From contig NW_025813595.1 in the NCBI RefSeq assembly GCF_910589235.1, positions 2,232,001 to 2,296,000 of the forward strand: a stretch of 64,000 nt of DNA. Reading direction: 5' to 3'. The notes under the pieces were generated by a model. The model was given only the letters and a program-made list of their open reading frames with translations. It was not told the origin of the DNA and made no database searches. Origin of the DNA: Vespa crabro. Lineage: Eukaryota; Arthropoda; Insecta; Hymenoptera; Vespidae. Numbering within the stretch: the stretch's first letter is position 1; every line of letters begins with the position of its first letter. This document shows, piece by piece, positions 14,151 to 28,180 of the stretch. A program made the translations under genes and the position numbers.

Positions 14151-14600
14151 ATAGTTTTAAAAATAATAACAATAATTCCTTTAATAACGATAATAATTGT
14201 GGTAATGTTAAGAATCATAACAATAATAACGATAATAACGATTATGACGGTAACAATATTAATGATAATAACGTCTATAGTCATAATAATAATAATAACG
14301 ATAATAATGATAATTATAATAACAATAATAACGACAGTAACAACAATAATAATAATAATAAGGATAAAAGGGATAATAACTATGTCATCAATAATAATAA
14401 TAACAATAATATCAATAAAAACGATAATAACGATAATAATAATAATAATAATAATAACGATATTAACGATAAGAACAATAATAATGATAACAATCTTTAC
14501 AATAATAACGATATTAAAGATTATAAGGATAATAATAATAAGGATAATATCGATAATAACGAAAGGAATAATAATTTAATACCGATAGTAACAATAAAAC
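14151..14600 (+). repeat. C-type partial unit
   Basis: TTGTGGTAATGTTAAGAATC (14197) and GATTATGACGGTAACAATAT (14250) match the C words at 8521-8585 and the copies at 16640 and 23950. It ends in an unusual run, AATACCGATAGTAAC then CGACCAAGACG near 14580-14612. Confidence 0.7.
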
Positions 14601-14639
14601 GACCAAGACGATAGTAACGATAATAATAATAACGATAAT

Positions 14640-16190
14640 AACGATAATAATAATAACGATCATAAAGTTAATAATAAAAATCATATTAAAGATAATAACG
14701 GTAATAACAATACTAACGGTAATAGCAATAATAATAATAACGATATTAAGGATAATATCGGTAATAATTGTAACAATATTAACAATAAAAACGATAATAA
14801 TAATAACAACAAAAACATTAATAACGATATTAAGTATAATAAAATTTGTAATAATAACGACAATGATGATAATAATGATAATAATAGAAGTAATAATATC
14901 AATATTATGAGTATTAAATATAATAATGATTATCATGATAATAGTAGTAGTAATAATAACAGTAATAACAATAATAACGATAATAACAATTATAACACTG
15001 TTAATGATAATAATATTGACGATAATAACAATAATAACCATAGTATTATCAATAATAATAATAAAAAAAACAACGCTACTAACGATAATAATGACAGTAA
15101 TACTAATAATAATAACGGAGATAACGTTAACAATGATAATACCGATAATAACAGTAATAATAATAGTATTAATTACTATAATGACGATATTTACGATAAT
15201 AATAGTATTAATAATAACGATAATATTAGTAATAATAACAATAATAATAATTATAGCGATAATAATGTTATTACCGATAATAATGATAATTATAATATTC
15301 ATAGTAACTATAATAAGAATATTATCCATAATAATTATAACAATAATAACGATAATTACAATTATAATAGAAGTATTAATAACAATATTAAGAATAATAA
15401 CAATAAAAACGTTAATAACAATAAAAATATTAGTAATATAAAAAGTAATAATTAAAATAACGATAAAAACGATTTTAACGATAATAATAATGACTATAAA
15501 TAGGATATTATCGATAATAATAATAAAAATATTAACGATAATATCGATAATAATAATAACATTAATAACTATAATTACGAAAATAACGATTATAACGATA
15601 TTAATAATAAGAGTAATAATAACCATAATAAAGATAATAAAGACACAATAATAATAATAATAATAACGATAATAAAGGTTATAACGATAGAAATAATAGA
15701 AAAATAACAATAATATCAATAATAATGTTAAAAAAGATAATAAGGATAATATCGTTAATAATAATAACGATAATAATGATAATAGCAATAAAAAAATAAC
15801 GATATTAACGATATTATTGACAATATTAAAGATAATAATGATAATAATGTTAAAACGATAATAATTATCATAATTATAATAGTAATAACGTTAATAACGT
15901 TATTAAAAATAGAAATAATAATAATAAGAATATCGAAAGTAACGATAATAACGGTAAAAACGATAATAATAATATTAATAATACTAGTAATAATAATAAT
16001 GGTAATTACGATAATAACAATAATAATAATAGTTATAATAGCATTATAATAATAATAACGATAACAAAGATAATAACGATATCTATAATAACGATAATAA
16101 AGACAATAATAATAACAATATTAATATCATTTATAAATATAATAACGATAATAACCATAATGACGATAATATCGATATTAACGATGATAA
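14640..16190 (+). repeat. H block, copy 1
   Basis: Markers in order: GATATTAAGGATAATATCGG (14742), TGTTATTACCGATAATAATG (15267), AATATTCATAGTAAC (15294), GACACAATAATAATAA (15642), GAAATAATAGAAAAATAAC (15690), ATTATTGACAATATTAAAG (15812), ACGATAATAATTATCATAAT (15855) and AAAGACAATAATAATAAC (16098). The same series runs through 60763-62400. The offset grows from 46021 to 46151, a net difference of about 130 bp. Partial copies are at 25735, 32850 and 52700. The first part overlaps the F unit family. Confidence 0.9.
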
Positions 16191-16599
16191 TAATAATAAT
16201 AATAAAGATAATAACGATATTTTCGATAATAACGATAATATCTATATTAAAAATAATAATAATATACGATAACAAAGATAACAACAAGAATAATAAAAGT
16301 ATACTAAGGAAAATATGGATAATAATGATAACAGCGTCAGTAAGAATAATAATATTTTCGATAATAAGTATAATGACAATAATAATAATGACGATATTAC
16401 CGATAATAACGATTATAGTAATAATGATATTAACGACAATATTAATAATAATAATTACGATAATAATGATATTAAAGATAATAATTATAGTAATAATATC
16501 GATAATAACTATAATAATTTTAACGCAATAAAGATTTTAAATATTTTAACGATATTAATAATAAGTATAATAACGATAATAATGATACAAATAATAATA
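16191..16599. repeat. Unassigned degenerate triplet array
   Basis: Includes AAGTATACTAAGGAAAATATGG (spread over 16298-16319) and AACAGCGTCAGTAAG (16330), both unlike the surrounding grammar. No partner found. Confidence 0.55.
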
Positions 16600-17439
16600 A
16601 TAATAAAAATAAAAACAATAATTTGCATAATAACGATAATAATAGTGGTAATGTTAAGAATAAAAACAATAATAACGATAATAACGATTATGACGATAAC
16701 AATATAATTGATAATACCAATATTAATAATAATAGTAATAACTATAAGATCGATATTAACGATAATAACTATAATAACGATAATAACTATAATAACGACA
16801 ATAACTATAATAACGATAATTACGATAATAACGAATATAATAATAACGATAATGACGATAATAGTAGTAATATTAATTAGGACAATAACGATATTTACGA
16901 TAATAATTATAATAAAAATAAAGATAACAACGATAGTAACAATAATAACGATAATAATTATAACAATATTAATAATAATATCGAAAATTAAAATAATAAT
17001 AATAGCAATAATAACAGTAACATCGATAATAACGAAAAAAATAATAACGATAATAACGATAACAATAATAATAAAACATCGATAGTAACAATAATAACGT
17101 CAAAGACGACAATAACGACAATAATAATAATGATAGTGACGATGATAATAATAACGATCATATCGTTAATAAGGATAATAATAATAATAATAATAATAGC
17201 AATAATAACGATATTAACGATAATAACGATAATAATAAAAACAACATTAATAACGATATCAAAGAAAATAGTAATAACAATAGTAACGAAAACAACGATA
17301 TCAATATTTATAATAACAATAATAATATCGAAAGTAATTAAAATAAGGGTGACAACTATAATATTAATAAAAATAATAACAATAATAACGATAATAACAA
17401 TAGGAATAATACTAATAATAACGATAATAACGATATTAA
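16600..17439 (+). repeat. C/R/G units, copy 2
   Basis: TTTGCATAATAACG (16621) and AGTGGTAATGTTAAG (16645) match C. ACGAATATAATAATAACG (16831) and GACAATAACGATATTTACG (16880) match R. AACATCGATAGTAACAATAA (17077), ATCATATCGTTAATAAGG (17158) and GTAACGAAAACAACG (17283) match G. The order is the same as at 9780-10335 and 23940-24620. Confidence 0.8.
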
Positions 17440-17681
17440 TGGCAATATCGACAATAACAGTAATATTAATAGTCATATTGAAGATAATAATGATAATAAC
17501 TTTACTAACGATAATAGCGATACTAATATTAACAATATTATGGATAATATTGTTAATAATTGTAACAATATTCACGATAATATCGATAATAATAATAACA
17601 ACAAAAACAATAATAACGATAATAACTATAATAAAATTTATAGTAATATCGATAATAATGATAATAACGATAATAATAAGT
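17440..17681 (+). repeat. F unit, copy at 17.4 kb
   Basis: ATTAATGGCAATATCG (17436), TTGTTAATAATTGTAAC (17549), AATATTCACGATAATATCG (17567) and AATAAAATTTATAGTAAT (17630) match F copy 1. It leads directly into B copy 2, so an F-B junction is present here that is absent at 2768. Confidence 0.75.
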
Positions 17682-20470
17682 AAACTATTGTATCAATAAT
17701 AACGATAATAACGATAATAATATAAACGATAATGAATGTATAATAATAATAATAACGATAACAACGAAATATACGATAATAACGTTATTTATAATAACAA
17801 TAATGTTAATAACGATAATAATAATGGTACTAATAACAATAATAATAACATTAACGATAATAATAATAATAATAATTATAGTAATTATAATAATTATTAT
17901 GATAAACATGATAATAATAATATTAATGATAATAATAATAATAATAATAATAAAAACTTTAATAACTATATTTACGATAATATGGATAATAATAATAGTA
18001 ATAATAACGATAATATCGATTATAATGGCATTAATAATAATAATAATAAGCTTAATAAAAATAATAATAATTTTAACAATATTTATGATAATGACGATGA
18101 TAATAACAATAATAACTATAACAATGATGATAAAAATAATAATAAAAATATCAATAATAAAGTTAATTACGATAATAAAGATAATAAGGACAGTAATAAT
18201 AACAATAATATTGATGGAACTATAATAACGATAATAACGATAATAATAATAATAATAAAAACGATAATATTTATAACAACGATGATAACGAATATATTAA
18301 AATAATAAATAACGATAATTACGTTAAAAACGATAATTATAATTCGAATTATAACGATAATAACGATAATAATAACAATAGTAGGATCATTAATACGGAT
18401 AATAACGATTGTAACGATATTAATTATAACAATAATGACAATAAATATAATAACAATGATAATAACGTTAGTAACGATAATATTAATAAGATTGAAAACG
18501 ATTATAATGATATTAACGATATCAACAATAATAATAATAATAACATTAACAGGGATAATAAGCGTAGTATTGATAATAATAATAAAAATATTAACGATAT
18601 TATCGATAACAATAATAATAATAATAACAATGATAACTATAATATAGATTATAACCATAATAATAATAACAATGATAAGGTTAACATTAATAATAATAAA
18701 GATAATAACGACAATAACGATAATAAACATAATAATAACAATAATACCGTTAATAATGACAATATTTATAATAATAATATTGATAATAAAAGTAATAACG
18801 TTAATAACGACAATAATTATAATAATTATATTGATAATAACAATAATAATGAAAATAATAAAAATAATGATATTAATAACGATATAGACAAACATAACCA
18901 TAATAGTAGTAATAATAATAACAATAATATCATTAAAGGTGTAAAGAATGTTATTGCCGAAAATATTAATAACAGTAATAACGATAATAACGACAATAGC
19001 GATAATAATGATAATATCGATAATAATAATTGTAATAAAAACAATATTAACAGAAATAACAATTATAATACTGACCATAATAACGATAATAACGTAAATA
19101 ACGATAACAAAAGTAACAATAATATTGATAATAACGATAATACCGATAATAACGTTAATAACAATAATAATAATAATAATAACAATAATAATATAAAAAA
19201 CGATGATAGCTATATTGAGGAAAATAATAATAATTATAATAATAATACGAACGACATAAACGAAAATAACCAAAGCAATAGAACATATTATAACAATAAT
19301 AACATTAATAATGTGAATATCGATAATAAAGATAATAATATATCGAAAAAAACGGTAATATTAATATTAATAATAACAATATTACGATAATAAAGATAAT
19401 AAAATTAATAATAAAGACAATAATACAGATAATAATGGTAATATTGATAATAACGATAAAAATAATAATATTAATAATAATTATAATAACAATAATAACG
19501 ATAATAAAAATAACGATAATGACGATAATAATAAAATTAATAATAATCACGATAATTAGCATAATAACGATAATAATAGTAGTAATAATAATAACTAATT
19601 ATATCAATAAAAATAATAATAACGATAATAATAATGACAATAATAACGATAACGATGGAAATAATGATAATAACGATGACATTAATAATGGTAAAACTAT
19701 AATAACGATAATAACGGTAATAATAATGACGATATTCAAAGATAATAAAGGAAATAAAGATAATAATATTAACGATAATAACGACAAGTTTAACAATAAT
19801 AATAACGATAATAAAAATAATAACGATAATAGCAGTAATAATAATACTAATAACAATAATGACGATAATAAACTTATTAATAATAATAATAATAACAAGA
19901 GTAACGATAATAAATATAATAACAATATTAATAATAGCGACAATAACGAAAATAGCAATAATATTAATTAATATAATGACTAAAATAACAATAATATTAA
20001 TAACAATAATAAAAATAATAACGATAATAACCTTACTAACGATAATAATAATATCAATATTAACGATAAAACCGAAAATAATAATAATAAGAATAATAAT
20101 AATAAAAATAAAAATGAGGATAATATCGATGACGACGAAAATAATATTAGTCATAATAGTATCGATAATAACAATAATAACGAAAATAATGTTATTCACG
20201 ATAATGTCGATAATAATAATAACAATTATAACATTAATAAAGATAATATTATTAAAGATAACAATATTAATAATAATAATATTAGCAATAACAACGATAA
20301 CAACGATGTTATCTATAATAATAATAGCAGTAAAATCGATAAAATCAATAATAATAACAATAATAAATATAACAGTGATGATAACGGTAATAACGATAAT
20401 AACGATAGTAATAATATTAATAATAACTATGATAACAAAAATAGCGATAATAACGATAATAACGATGGTA
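17682..20470 (+). repeat. B block, copy 2
   Basis: From AAACTATTGTATCAATAATA (17682) through GATGGAAC (18213), GTGTAAAGAATG (18939), AACATATTATAAC (19284), AATAATGTGAATATCG (19308), GATGACATTAATAATGG (19674) and ATTCACGATAATGTCG (20195) to ACAACGATGTTATCTATAAT (20301). It is colinear with 2768-6360 but lacks about 0.7 kb before the last word. Long minus-strand frames here (19537-21417) are Ile/Val strings and cross the block end into unrelated blocks, which argues against coding. Confidence 0.85.
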
Positions 20471-20800
20471 AGAATAACGATTACAACGATTATATCGATA
20501 ATAATAATTACAATATTAACAAATACATCGATAATAATAATAATAATAAAGACAATAATATCGATAAAAACGATCATAACGTATATCATAATAATAATAA
20601 TAACGGTAACAATAATAATAATAATAACGATAATTACGATAATAACGACAATAATAATAACAACAATATCGTAAATAATTAAAAAAAATGATTTAAATAA
20701 GATATTAACGAAAATAAATAGAATAACAGTAATAACAATAATAACGACAGTAATAATATAAAAAGAAACAATAATAACGCTAATAACAATAATAATAACT

Positions 20801-20866
<66 letters not shown>

Positions 20867-21039
20867 TCGATAATAATAACGATAATAATTATAATAATAA
20901 ATACGATAAAGTCGAATATATCGATAATAAAAATAACATTAATAACGATAATATCTATAAGCATAAAAAAAATAATAATAATAGTAATAACGATAATAAC
21001 GATAATAATAGTAGTATTTCTAACATTAATAACAATAAA
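20471..21039. repeat. Unassigned array with the longest pure AAT run
   Basis: Holds a pure AAT run of about 60 bp at 20805-20866, the longest seen. It is followed by AATACGATAAAGTCG near 20901, a word shared with the D family (12110, 45885, 47668). AATTAAAAAAAATGATTT near 20677 is a rare poly-A departure. Confidence 0.65.
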
Positions 21040-21390
21040 AGCGGATTTAAGGTAATTAACGGTAATAATTTTAATAACCATATTAACAATAATAACGATA
21101 TTATCGTTGATAACAATAACAATAATAACAATAATATCTATAATAATAATAATATTATTAACGTTAACATCCATAATATTAATAATTATAATAACATTAA
21201 TAACAATAATATCGATAATAACTATAATAATAATAAAGAAAATAACGATAATAATTATATTAACGATAATAATAATAGTTATAATATCGATAATAACTAT
21301 AATGACGATAATAACGAAAAAATAATAATAATAATGAGGATAATAGCGCCTATAACGGTAATAATAATAATACCAATATCGCCAATAACG
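21040..21390 (+). repeat. S unit, copy 1
   Basis: TATCGTTGATAACAATAAC (21102), AACGTTAACATCCATAATAT (21160) and TACCAATATCG (21371) match 22310, 22372 and 22491 in S copy 2. A weaker third copy is near 46390-46520. GTTAAC is palindromic in both good copies. Confidence 0.75.
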
Positions 21391-21418
21391 ATAATAACGA
21401 TAATAACGATAAAGCAAA

Positions 21419-21460
<42 letters not shown>

Positions 21461-22080
21461 GATAATAAAGTTAATGACTACAATAATAATAATAAAATTA
21501 ATATTAATAATAATAACGATAATGACGATAATTATAATAGTTATATTAACAATAATAGCAATAATAACGATAATAAGGATAATAACGATAAAAATAATAA
21601 TAACGACATTAATAACTATAATAAATATAATAACGATATGGTATTACCGATAATGACGAAAATATTAGTAATAGTAATAACGATAATAACGATAATAGCA
21701 GCAATAATATTAATAATAATAAAGATAATAACGATATTATCGAAAATAAAGATAAAAGCTATAAAAATAATACTAATAAGAACAATAACAACGATAATAA
21801 CGATAATAAAAATACTAACAGTAACGATAATACGACAATAATAATAACAACAAAAAAAATGATAATAACGATAACAACAATAATACGGTTAATAACTATA
21901 TTAACTGTATCAATAATAACGGAAATAACATTAATTTCGATATTAATAAAAGCAACATTAAAGAAAATAACGATAATAATAATAATAATAACGACCTTAA
22001 TAACTATAATAAATATAATAACGATACGGTAATAACGATAAAAACGACAATAGTAGTAATAGTAATAAAAGTAATAACGG
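21391..22080 (+). repeat. U unit tandem pair near 21.6-22.0 kb
   Basis: The first junction is ATGGTATTACCG at 21638; the second is the variant ACGGTAATAACG at 22025, 387 bp later. Between them are AACGATATTATCG (21730) and AACTATATTAACTGTATC (21894). A pure AAT run (21421-21459) lies just upstream. Confidence 0.8.
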
Positions 22081-22239
22081 TAATATCTATTTAATAACAA
22101 TTATAAAACAGATAATAACGATAATAACAATTATAATCCTAATAACGATATTAAAATTTATAATAATAACAATAATACTGATAATAACGATAAAAACGAC
22201 AATAATAATAATAATAATAACAATAATGACACAAATAAT
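22081..22239 (+). repeat. T anchor segment
   Basis: AATCCTAATAACGATATTAA (22136) followed by AATAATACTGATAATAACG. Equivalent words occur at 11039 and 61273, and a CCTATTAACG variant at 46224. It links the U/S region to the D and H families. Confidence 0.7.
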
Positions 22240-22660
22240 GTTAAAAGCGATAATAAGATTATTAACGATAATAACGATAATTATAATAATCATATTAATA
22301 ATAATAACGATGTTATCAATGATAACAATAACGATAATAACGATAATATCGATAATAATGATAATATAATTAACGTTAACATCGATAATATTAATAATAA
22401 TAATAACATTAATAACGATAATAACTATAATAACTATAAAAATAATAACGAAAATAACGACAATAACGATATTAATGATAATAATAATAATACCAATATC
22501 GACAATAACCATAATAATGATAACAACGATAATAATAATAATAATAATAAAAATAATAGTAATAAAAACGATTTTAACGATAATAATAATAACGATAATA
22601 GCGATAATATCGATAATATTATTAACAATATTTACGATAATTTCGATAATAATAATATTA
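22240..22660 (+). repeat. S unit, copy 2, ending in an 87 bp perfect repeat
   Basis: S words at 22310, 22372 and 22491 match copy 1. At 22562-22648 an 87 bp stretch is identical to 27462-27548 inside A copy 2, at an offset of exactly 4900 bp. Confidence 0.8.
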
Positions 22661-23030
22661 TTATTAATACCAATAATAACGATAATAACAATAATAATGA
22701 TATTAACGGATATAATAACAACGATAATACCGATAATAGTAGTAATAATAATAACGATAATGACTATATTTAGGATAAAAATAATAACAATAATAGAGAT
22801 AAGAACGATATTATCTATAAAAACAATATTAATAATAACGATAATAACTAAAATAACGATGTAACGATAATAATAACAATAATATTAACAATAATATTGA
22901 TAATAATAATAATAATAATAGCAATAATAACGATAATAAAGATATTAACGATAATAATGATAACGATAATAACGATATTAACGGTAATAGCGATAAGACT
23001 AATATCCATAATAACGATAATAAAGATAAT
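22661..23030. repeat. Unassigned degenerate triplet array
   Basis: Triplet field with AACGGATATAATAACAACG near 22706 and TTTAGGATAAAAATAA near 22770. It leads into C copy 2 at AATTCTAAG (23031). Confidence 0.5.
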
Positions 23031-24003
23031 AATTCTAAGAATAATATATTTAACATTGATACTAACGTTAATAACAATAATACTAATAACAATAATAACG
23101 ATAATAACGTTAATAATAATTAGAACGATAATAATATTAATAATAATAACAATAATAACGATTATAACGATATTACGATAATAATAAAAGTAATAATAAC
23201 TATATTAAAAATAATAAGTATAATAACGATAATAACTACAACAATAGTAGCGATAATGAAAGTAATAACAATAATAGCCATAAAAACGATTTTTACGATT
23301 ATAATAATAACGATATTAACGATAATATCGATAATAATAATAACAATATACGATAATGTCGATATTAATAATTGTAATAATAACAATAATAATGATAATA
23401 GAAGAAGCAATAATAACGATATTAACGAAAATATTAATAAAAATTGTAACGATAACAACGATAATAAAAATAATAATAATAATCGTAATAACGAATGTAA
23501 AGATAATAACGATAACAATAATAACAATATTAGCGAAAATATCGAAAATTATAATACTGATAATATCGATAATAACGATAATATTAATAGAAATAACAAC
23601 AATAATAACGATATTAAAGATTACGATAATATTATTATCGATAATAATGGCAATATTGATATTATTAATAACGATAATAAAGATAATAAAGATAATAATA
23701 TTAATATTAATAGAGATAATAACGATATTAACGATAATACCGATAATAACGATAATAACGATAATATCGGTAATAATGATATTAATTATAACAATAATAG
23801 CAATAATAACGATTACAATGATAATAATATATACGATTATAACGACAATAGTAATAATAATAATAACGATCACAAAAATAATAACGATAATAATAATAAT
23901 AATAATTATAATAAAAATAAAAACAATCATTTGTATAATAACGATAATAATAGTGGTAATATTAAGAATAACAACAATAATAACGATAATATCGATATTA
24001 ATG

Positions 24004-24037
<34 letters not shown>

Positions 24038-24049
24038 TAATTATAATGA
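23031..24049 (+). repeat. C block, copy 2
   Basis: AATTCTAAGAATAATATATT (23031), AATAATAAGTATAATAACG (23210), TAGCCATAAAAACG (23276), ATATATACGATTATAACG (23828), TTTGTATAATAACG (23930) and AGTGGTAATATTAAG (23952). Colinear with 7113-8560, with a net loss of about 0.5 kb. Confidence 0.8.
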
Positions 24050-24689
24050 CGATAGTAACGATAATAACGATATTAACGATAATGACTATAATAACGATAA
24101 TTTCGATAGTAACGAATATAGTAATAAGAATAATAACGTTGTTAGTAGTAATATTAATAAAGATAATAACGATTTTTACGATAATAATTATATTAATAAT
24201 AAAGATATTAACGATAGTAACAATAATAACGATAATAATAATAAAAATTTAATGATAATATCGAAAATTATAAAAATAGTAATAGCAATAATAACGATAA
24301 TATCGATAATATCGATAATAATAGAAACGACAATAACTTTAAGAATAATAATAAAATATCGATAGTAACAATAATAACGACAATTAAGATAATAAAGATA
24401 ATAATTATAACGATAATGACGATGATTATAATAACGATCATAACGGTAATTACGATAATAATAATAATAATAATAATAGCAATAATAACGATATTAACGA
24501 AAATTGTAATGACATTAGTAACGAAACAACGATATTAACATTAATAATACTAATAATAATAATAACGAAAGTAAGTACAATAACAGTGATAACTATAATA
24601 TTAAAATCAATAATAACGATAATAATAATAACAACGACAATAATAATACTAATAATAACGATAATAACGATACTATCAATATTAGCGAT
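24050..24689 (+). repeat. R/G unit, copy 3
   Basis: TTTCGATAGTAACGAATATA (24101), TTTTTACGATAATAATTATA (24174), ATCGATAGTAACAATAATAA (24358), ATAACGATCATAACGG (24429), GTAACGAAACAACG (24512) and GAAAGTAAGTACAATAAC (24568). Same order as copies 1 and 2. Confidence 0.8.
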
Positions 24690-25000
24690 AATAATAATAA
24701 CGATATTAAGGATAATATCGCTAATAAATGTAACAATATTCACGATAGAATCGATAATAATAATAACATCAAAAACAATAATAACGATAATAACAATAAT
24801 AAAATTTAGAATAATAACGATAATAACGATTATAACGATAATAGTATTAGTAATAATAATAGTAATAACAATAATAACGATAATAATGCTTACAACATTG
24901 TTAACGATAATAATATTAACGATTATAATGATTATAACCACAATAATAATAATAATAATAATAATAAAGATAACAACGATAATAACGATAATAAAGACAG
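24690..25000 (+). repeat. F unit, copy at 24.7 kb
   Basis: GATATTAAGGATAATATCGC (24703), TGTAACAATATTCACGATAG (24729), AATAAAATTTAGAATAA (24797) and GCTTACAACATTGTTAACG (24888). The last word matches 9388 in copy 1, with 'GCTTATAACATTG' there. Confidence 0.8.
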
Positions 25001-25734
25001 CAATAAAAACAACAATGACGATAATAAAGTTTACAATGATAATAACGATAATAACGATAATACAATAATAGTAATAGTAATAATTAAGATAATAACGATA
25101 TTTACGATAATAAGGATAATAACAATAAAAATAATCACGATAATAATGTTAATATTAAATAAACAATAAAGACGATAAAATCGATAATAATATTAACAAT
25201 ATTAACGATAATATCGATCACAATAATAATATTATAATCCCTAACGTCGATAATAATAATAATAATAATAAAATTATTCACGATAATAACGATAATTACT
25301 ATAATAATAATATCGAATATAACGATAATAATAATATTAACGATAATAATAATAATAAAAATAATAATAAAGATAATAACGATAGTAACGATAATAACGA
25401 TAATAACGATAATAAAAATAATAATAGTAATAGCAATAATAACGATAGTGACAATAATAACGATAATAAAAATAATACTAATAACGATAATAACGAAAAT
25501 AATAATAACGATAATAACGATAGTGTCGATAATATTAATAACAATATTTACGATAATTTCGATATTAATAATTGTAATCATAAGAATGATAACGATCATA
25601 ACGATAATAGCAACTATAATAATAACGATAATAACGACAATAAGGATTATAATAGAAGTAATAATAACAAATTTAAGAATAATAACTATAAGAACGATAA
25701 TAACAATAATAATAGTAGTATTAAAAAAGTAATT
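25001..25734 (+). repeat. A-related segment (paired with 49.4-49.7 kb)
   Basis: AATAGTAATAGCAATAATAA (25425), AACGATAGTGAC (25441), a TGTCGATAATAT word (25525) and AATAATTGTAATCATAAG (25566), then ACGATCATAACG. The same series is at 49500-49690. The TTTACGATAATTTCGATATT word (25546) also links it to A and to the 87 bp repeat. Confidence 0.75.
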
Positions 25735-25884
25735 ATTATAATAACGATAAAAACGATTTTATCGATAATAATAATGACTATAATTAGGATAATATCGATA
25801 ATAATAATAACATTAAAAACTATAATAACGATAATAATAATAATAGTAATAATAACCATAATAAAGATAATAACGACACAATAA

Positions 25885-25924
<40 letters not shown>

Positions 25925-26540
25925 GATAATATCGATAATATAAAATACGATAATAACGATATTATCTATAATAATAATAACAATAATATCAGTAATACCG
26001 GTAATAAAGATAATATCGCTAATAATAATAATGATAATAATGATAATAGCGATATAAACAATAACAATATTAACGATAATATTGTCAATATTAAAGATAA
26101 TAATGATTATAATTAAAAAACGATAATAATTATCACAATTATAGTTGTAATAACGATAATAACGATATTAAAAATAAAAATAATAACGATAAAATAGATA
26201 ATAATAATAAAATTTATAACGTTAATAACGATAATAACGATAATAACAGTAATAATAATAAAATTGATAACGCTAATAACGATAATAAAGGTATAATATT
26301 ATTAATAAGGACGATAATAATGATTAGAATGGAAATAATAATAATTACAATATCGATAATAACGATAATGACGGTAAAAACGATAATAATAATAGTAATA
26401 ATACTAGTAATAATAATAATGATAATTACGATAATAACGATATTAATAATAGTTATAATAACATTATAACAATAATAACGAGAACAACGATAATAACGAT
26501 ATCTATAATAACGATAATAACGATAATAATAATATTAATT
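25735..26540 (+). repeat. H block, partial copy 3
   Basis: GACACAATAAGAATAA (25875), TTGTCAATATTAAAGATAAT (26083), ACGATAATAATTATCACAAT (26120) and AACGATATCTATAATAACG (26493) follow H order. A pure AAT run (25886-25922) sits right after GACACAATAAG. The junction of the U pair follows at 26575. Confidence 0.8.
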
Positions 26541-26933
26541 ACGACATTATAACTATAATAAGTATAATGACGATATGTTATTAACGTTAAAGACTATAAT
26601 AGTGGTAATGGAAATAACGATAATAACGAGAATATCGGCAATAAAAATTATATTAATAAAGATAATAACGATATTATCGAAAATAAAGATAAAAGTTATA
26701 AGAATAATTATAATAAGAACAATAACAATGATAATAACGATAATAAACATAATAACAATATTAATAACGATAATAACGATAACAATAATAATAAAGATAA
26801 TAACTATATTAACGATATCAATAATAACGAAAATAACGATAATTTCGATATTAATCATAACAATATTAAAGATAATATCGATAATAATAATAATAATAAC
26901 GACATTAATAACTATAATAAATATAATAACGAT
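26541..26933 (+). repeat. U unit between junctions 26575 and 26934
   Basis: The first junction is ATGTTATTAACG (26575), the second ATGGTAATAACGG (26934), 359 bp apart. Internal words AACGATATTATCG and AACTATATTAACGATATC (near 26804) match the other U units. Confidence 0.85.
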
Positions 26934-28180
26934 ATGGTAATAACGGTAAAAACGACAATAGTAGTAACAATAATAACAATATTATCGAAAATAACGATAA
27001 TAAAAATAATAATAATAACAGTAATAACGATAATAACGATATAGCGATTATTAATAATAATAATAATATTATTATTATAAGATAAAATAATAAGAAGATA
27101 AAATAATAATAATATAAACGATTACAACGAAAATAATGATAATAATAGTAGTAATAATTACAATATAAACAATAATAACGAAAAACAAAAATAACGGTAA
27201 TTACGATAATAATTATAAGAATAATCTATTTAACATTGATACTAACGTTAATAACGATAATATTAATAACATTAATAACGATAATAACGATTATAATAAT
27301 AAGAACGATAATAATATTAATAAAAATAACAATATTAACAATTATAACGATAATAACGATAATAATAGATGTAATAAGAACAATATTAAAAAGTAATATG
27401 TATAAGAAGGATAATAACAGCAATAATAGTAGTAATAATGACAGTAATAAAAATAATAGCCATAAAAACGATTTTAACGATAATAATAATAACGATAATA
27501 GCGATAATATCGATAATATTATTAACAATATTTACGATAATTTCGATATTAATAATTGTAGTAATAGCAATATTAACGATTATAACGATAATAGCGACTA
27601 TATTAATAACGATAATAATGACTTTAATAATAATAATTATAATATTATCTTTAGTAAAATTAATAATAATAACGATATTTATAATAGTAATAATAATAAC
27701 GATTATAACGATTCTAACGATAATAACGACAATAAAGGAAATCATAATAACGATAATAACGATAATAATAATAATAATAATGACGCTAATAAAGTTAATA
27801 TCTACAATAATAAAAATAATATTAATATTAATGATTACGATAATAAGGATAATAACGACAATTATAATAATAATAATAATAACGATAATAACGATAAAAC
27901 CAATAATAATATCAATAATAATAACAATAATATCGATAATAACGATAATAACATTAATAATAATAACTATAAAAGCGATAATATCGTTAATAATAGGAGT
28001 AATAATAACAAAATTGGGAATAATATATATATTAACAATAATAACGGTAATAATGGTAGAAGAAATAACAGAAATAACAATAATAACGATAACAATATTA
28101 ATAACAATAATAAGGATTATAAAGAAAATAACGATAATGATAATAATATTAATAAAAATAATAATGATAAGGCGATATTA
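26934..28180 (+). repeat. A block, copy 2
   Basis: CGATTACAACG (27119), CTATTTAACATTGATAC (27227), AATAGATGTAATAAG (27364), TAGCCATAAAAACG (27457), TAATTGTAGTAATAGC (27553), TTAATAATAGGAGTAATAAT (27986) and AATAATATATATATTAAC (28020). Colinear with 51239-52500 and, apart from the inserted segment, with 185-2400. Confidence 0.85.

Noticed and set aside
19537..21417. 626-codon minus-strand frame
   Set aside because: It spans the end of B, an AAT microsatellite and the S unit, which are unrelated blocks. The composition is Ile/Val/Tyr/Arg repeats that change with phase.
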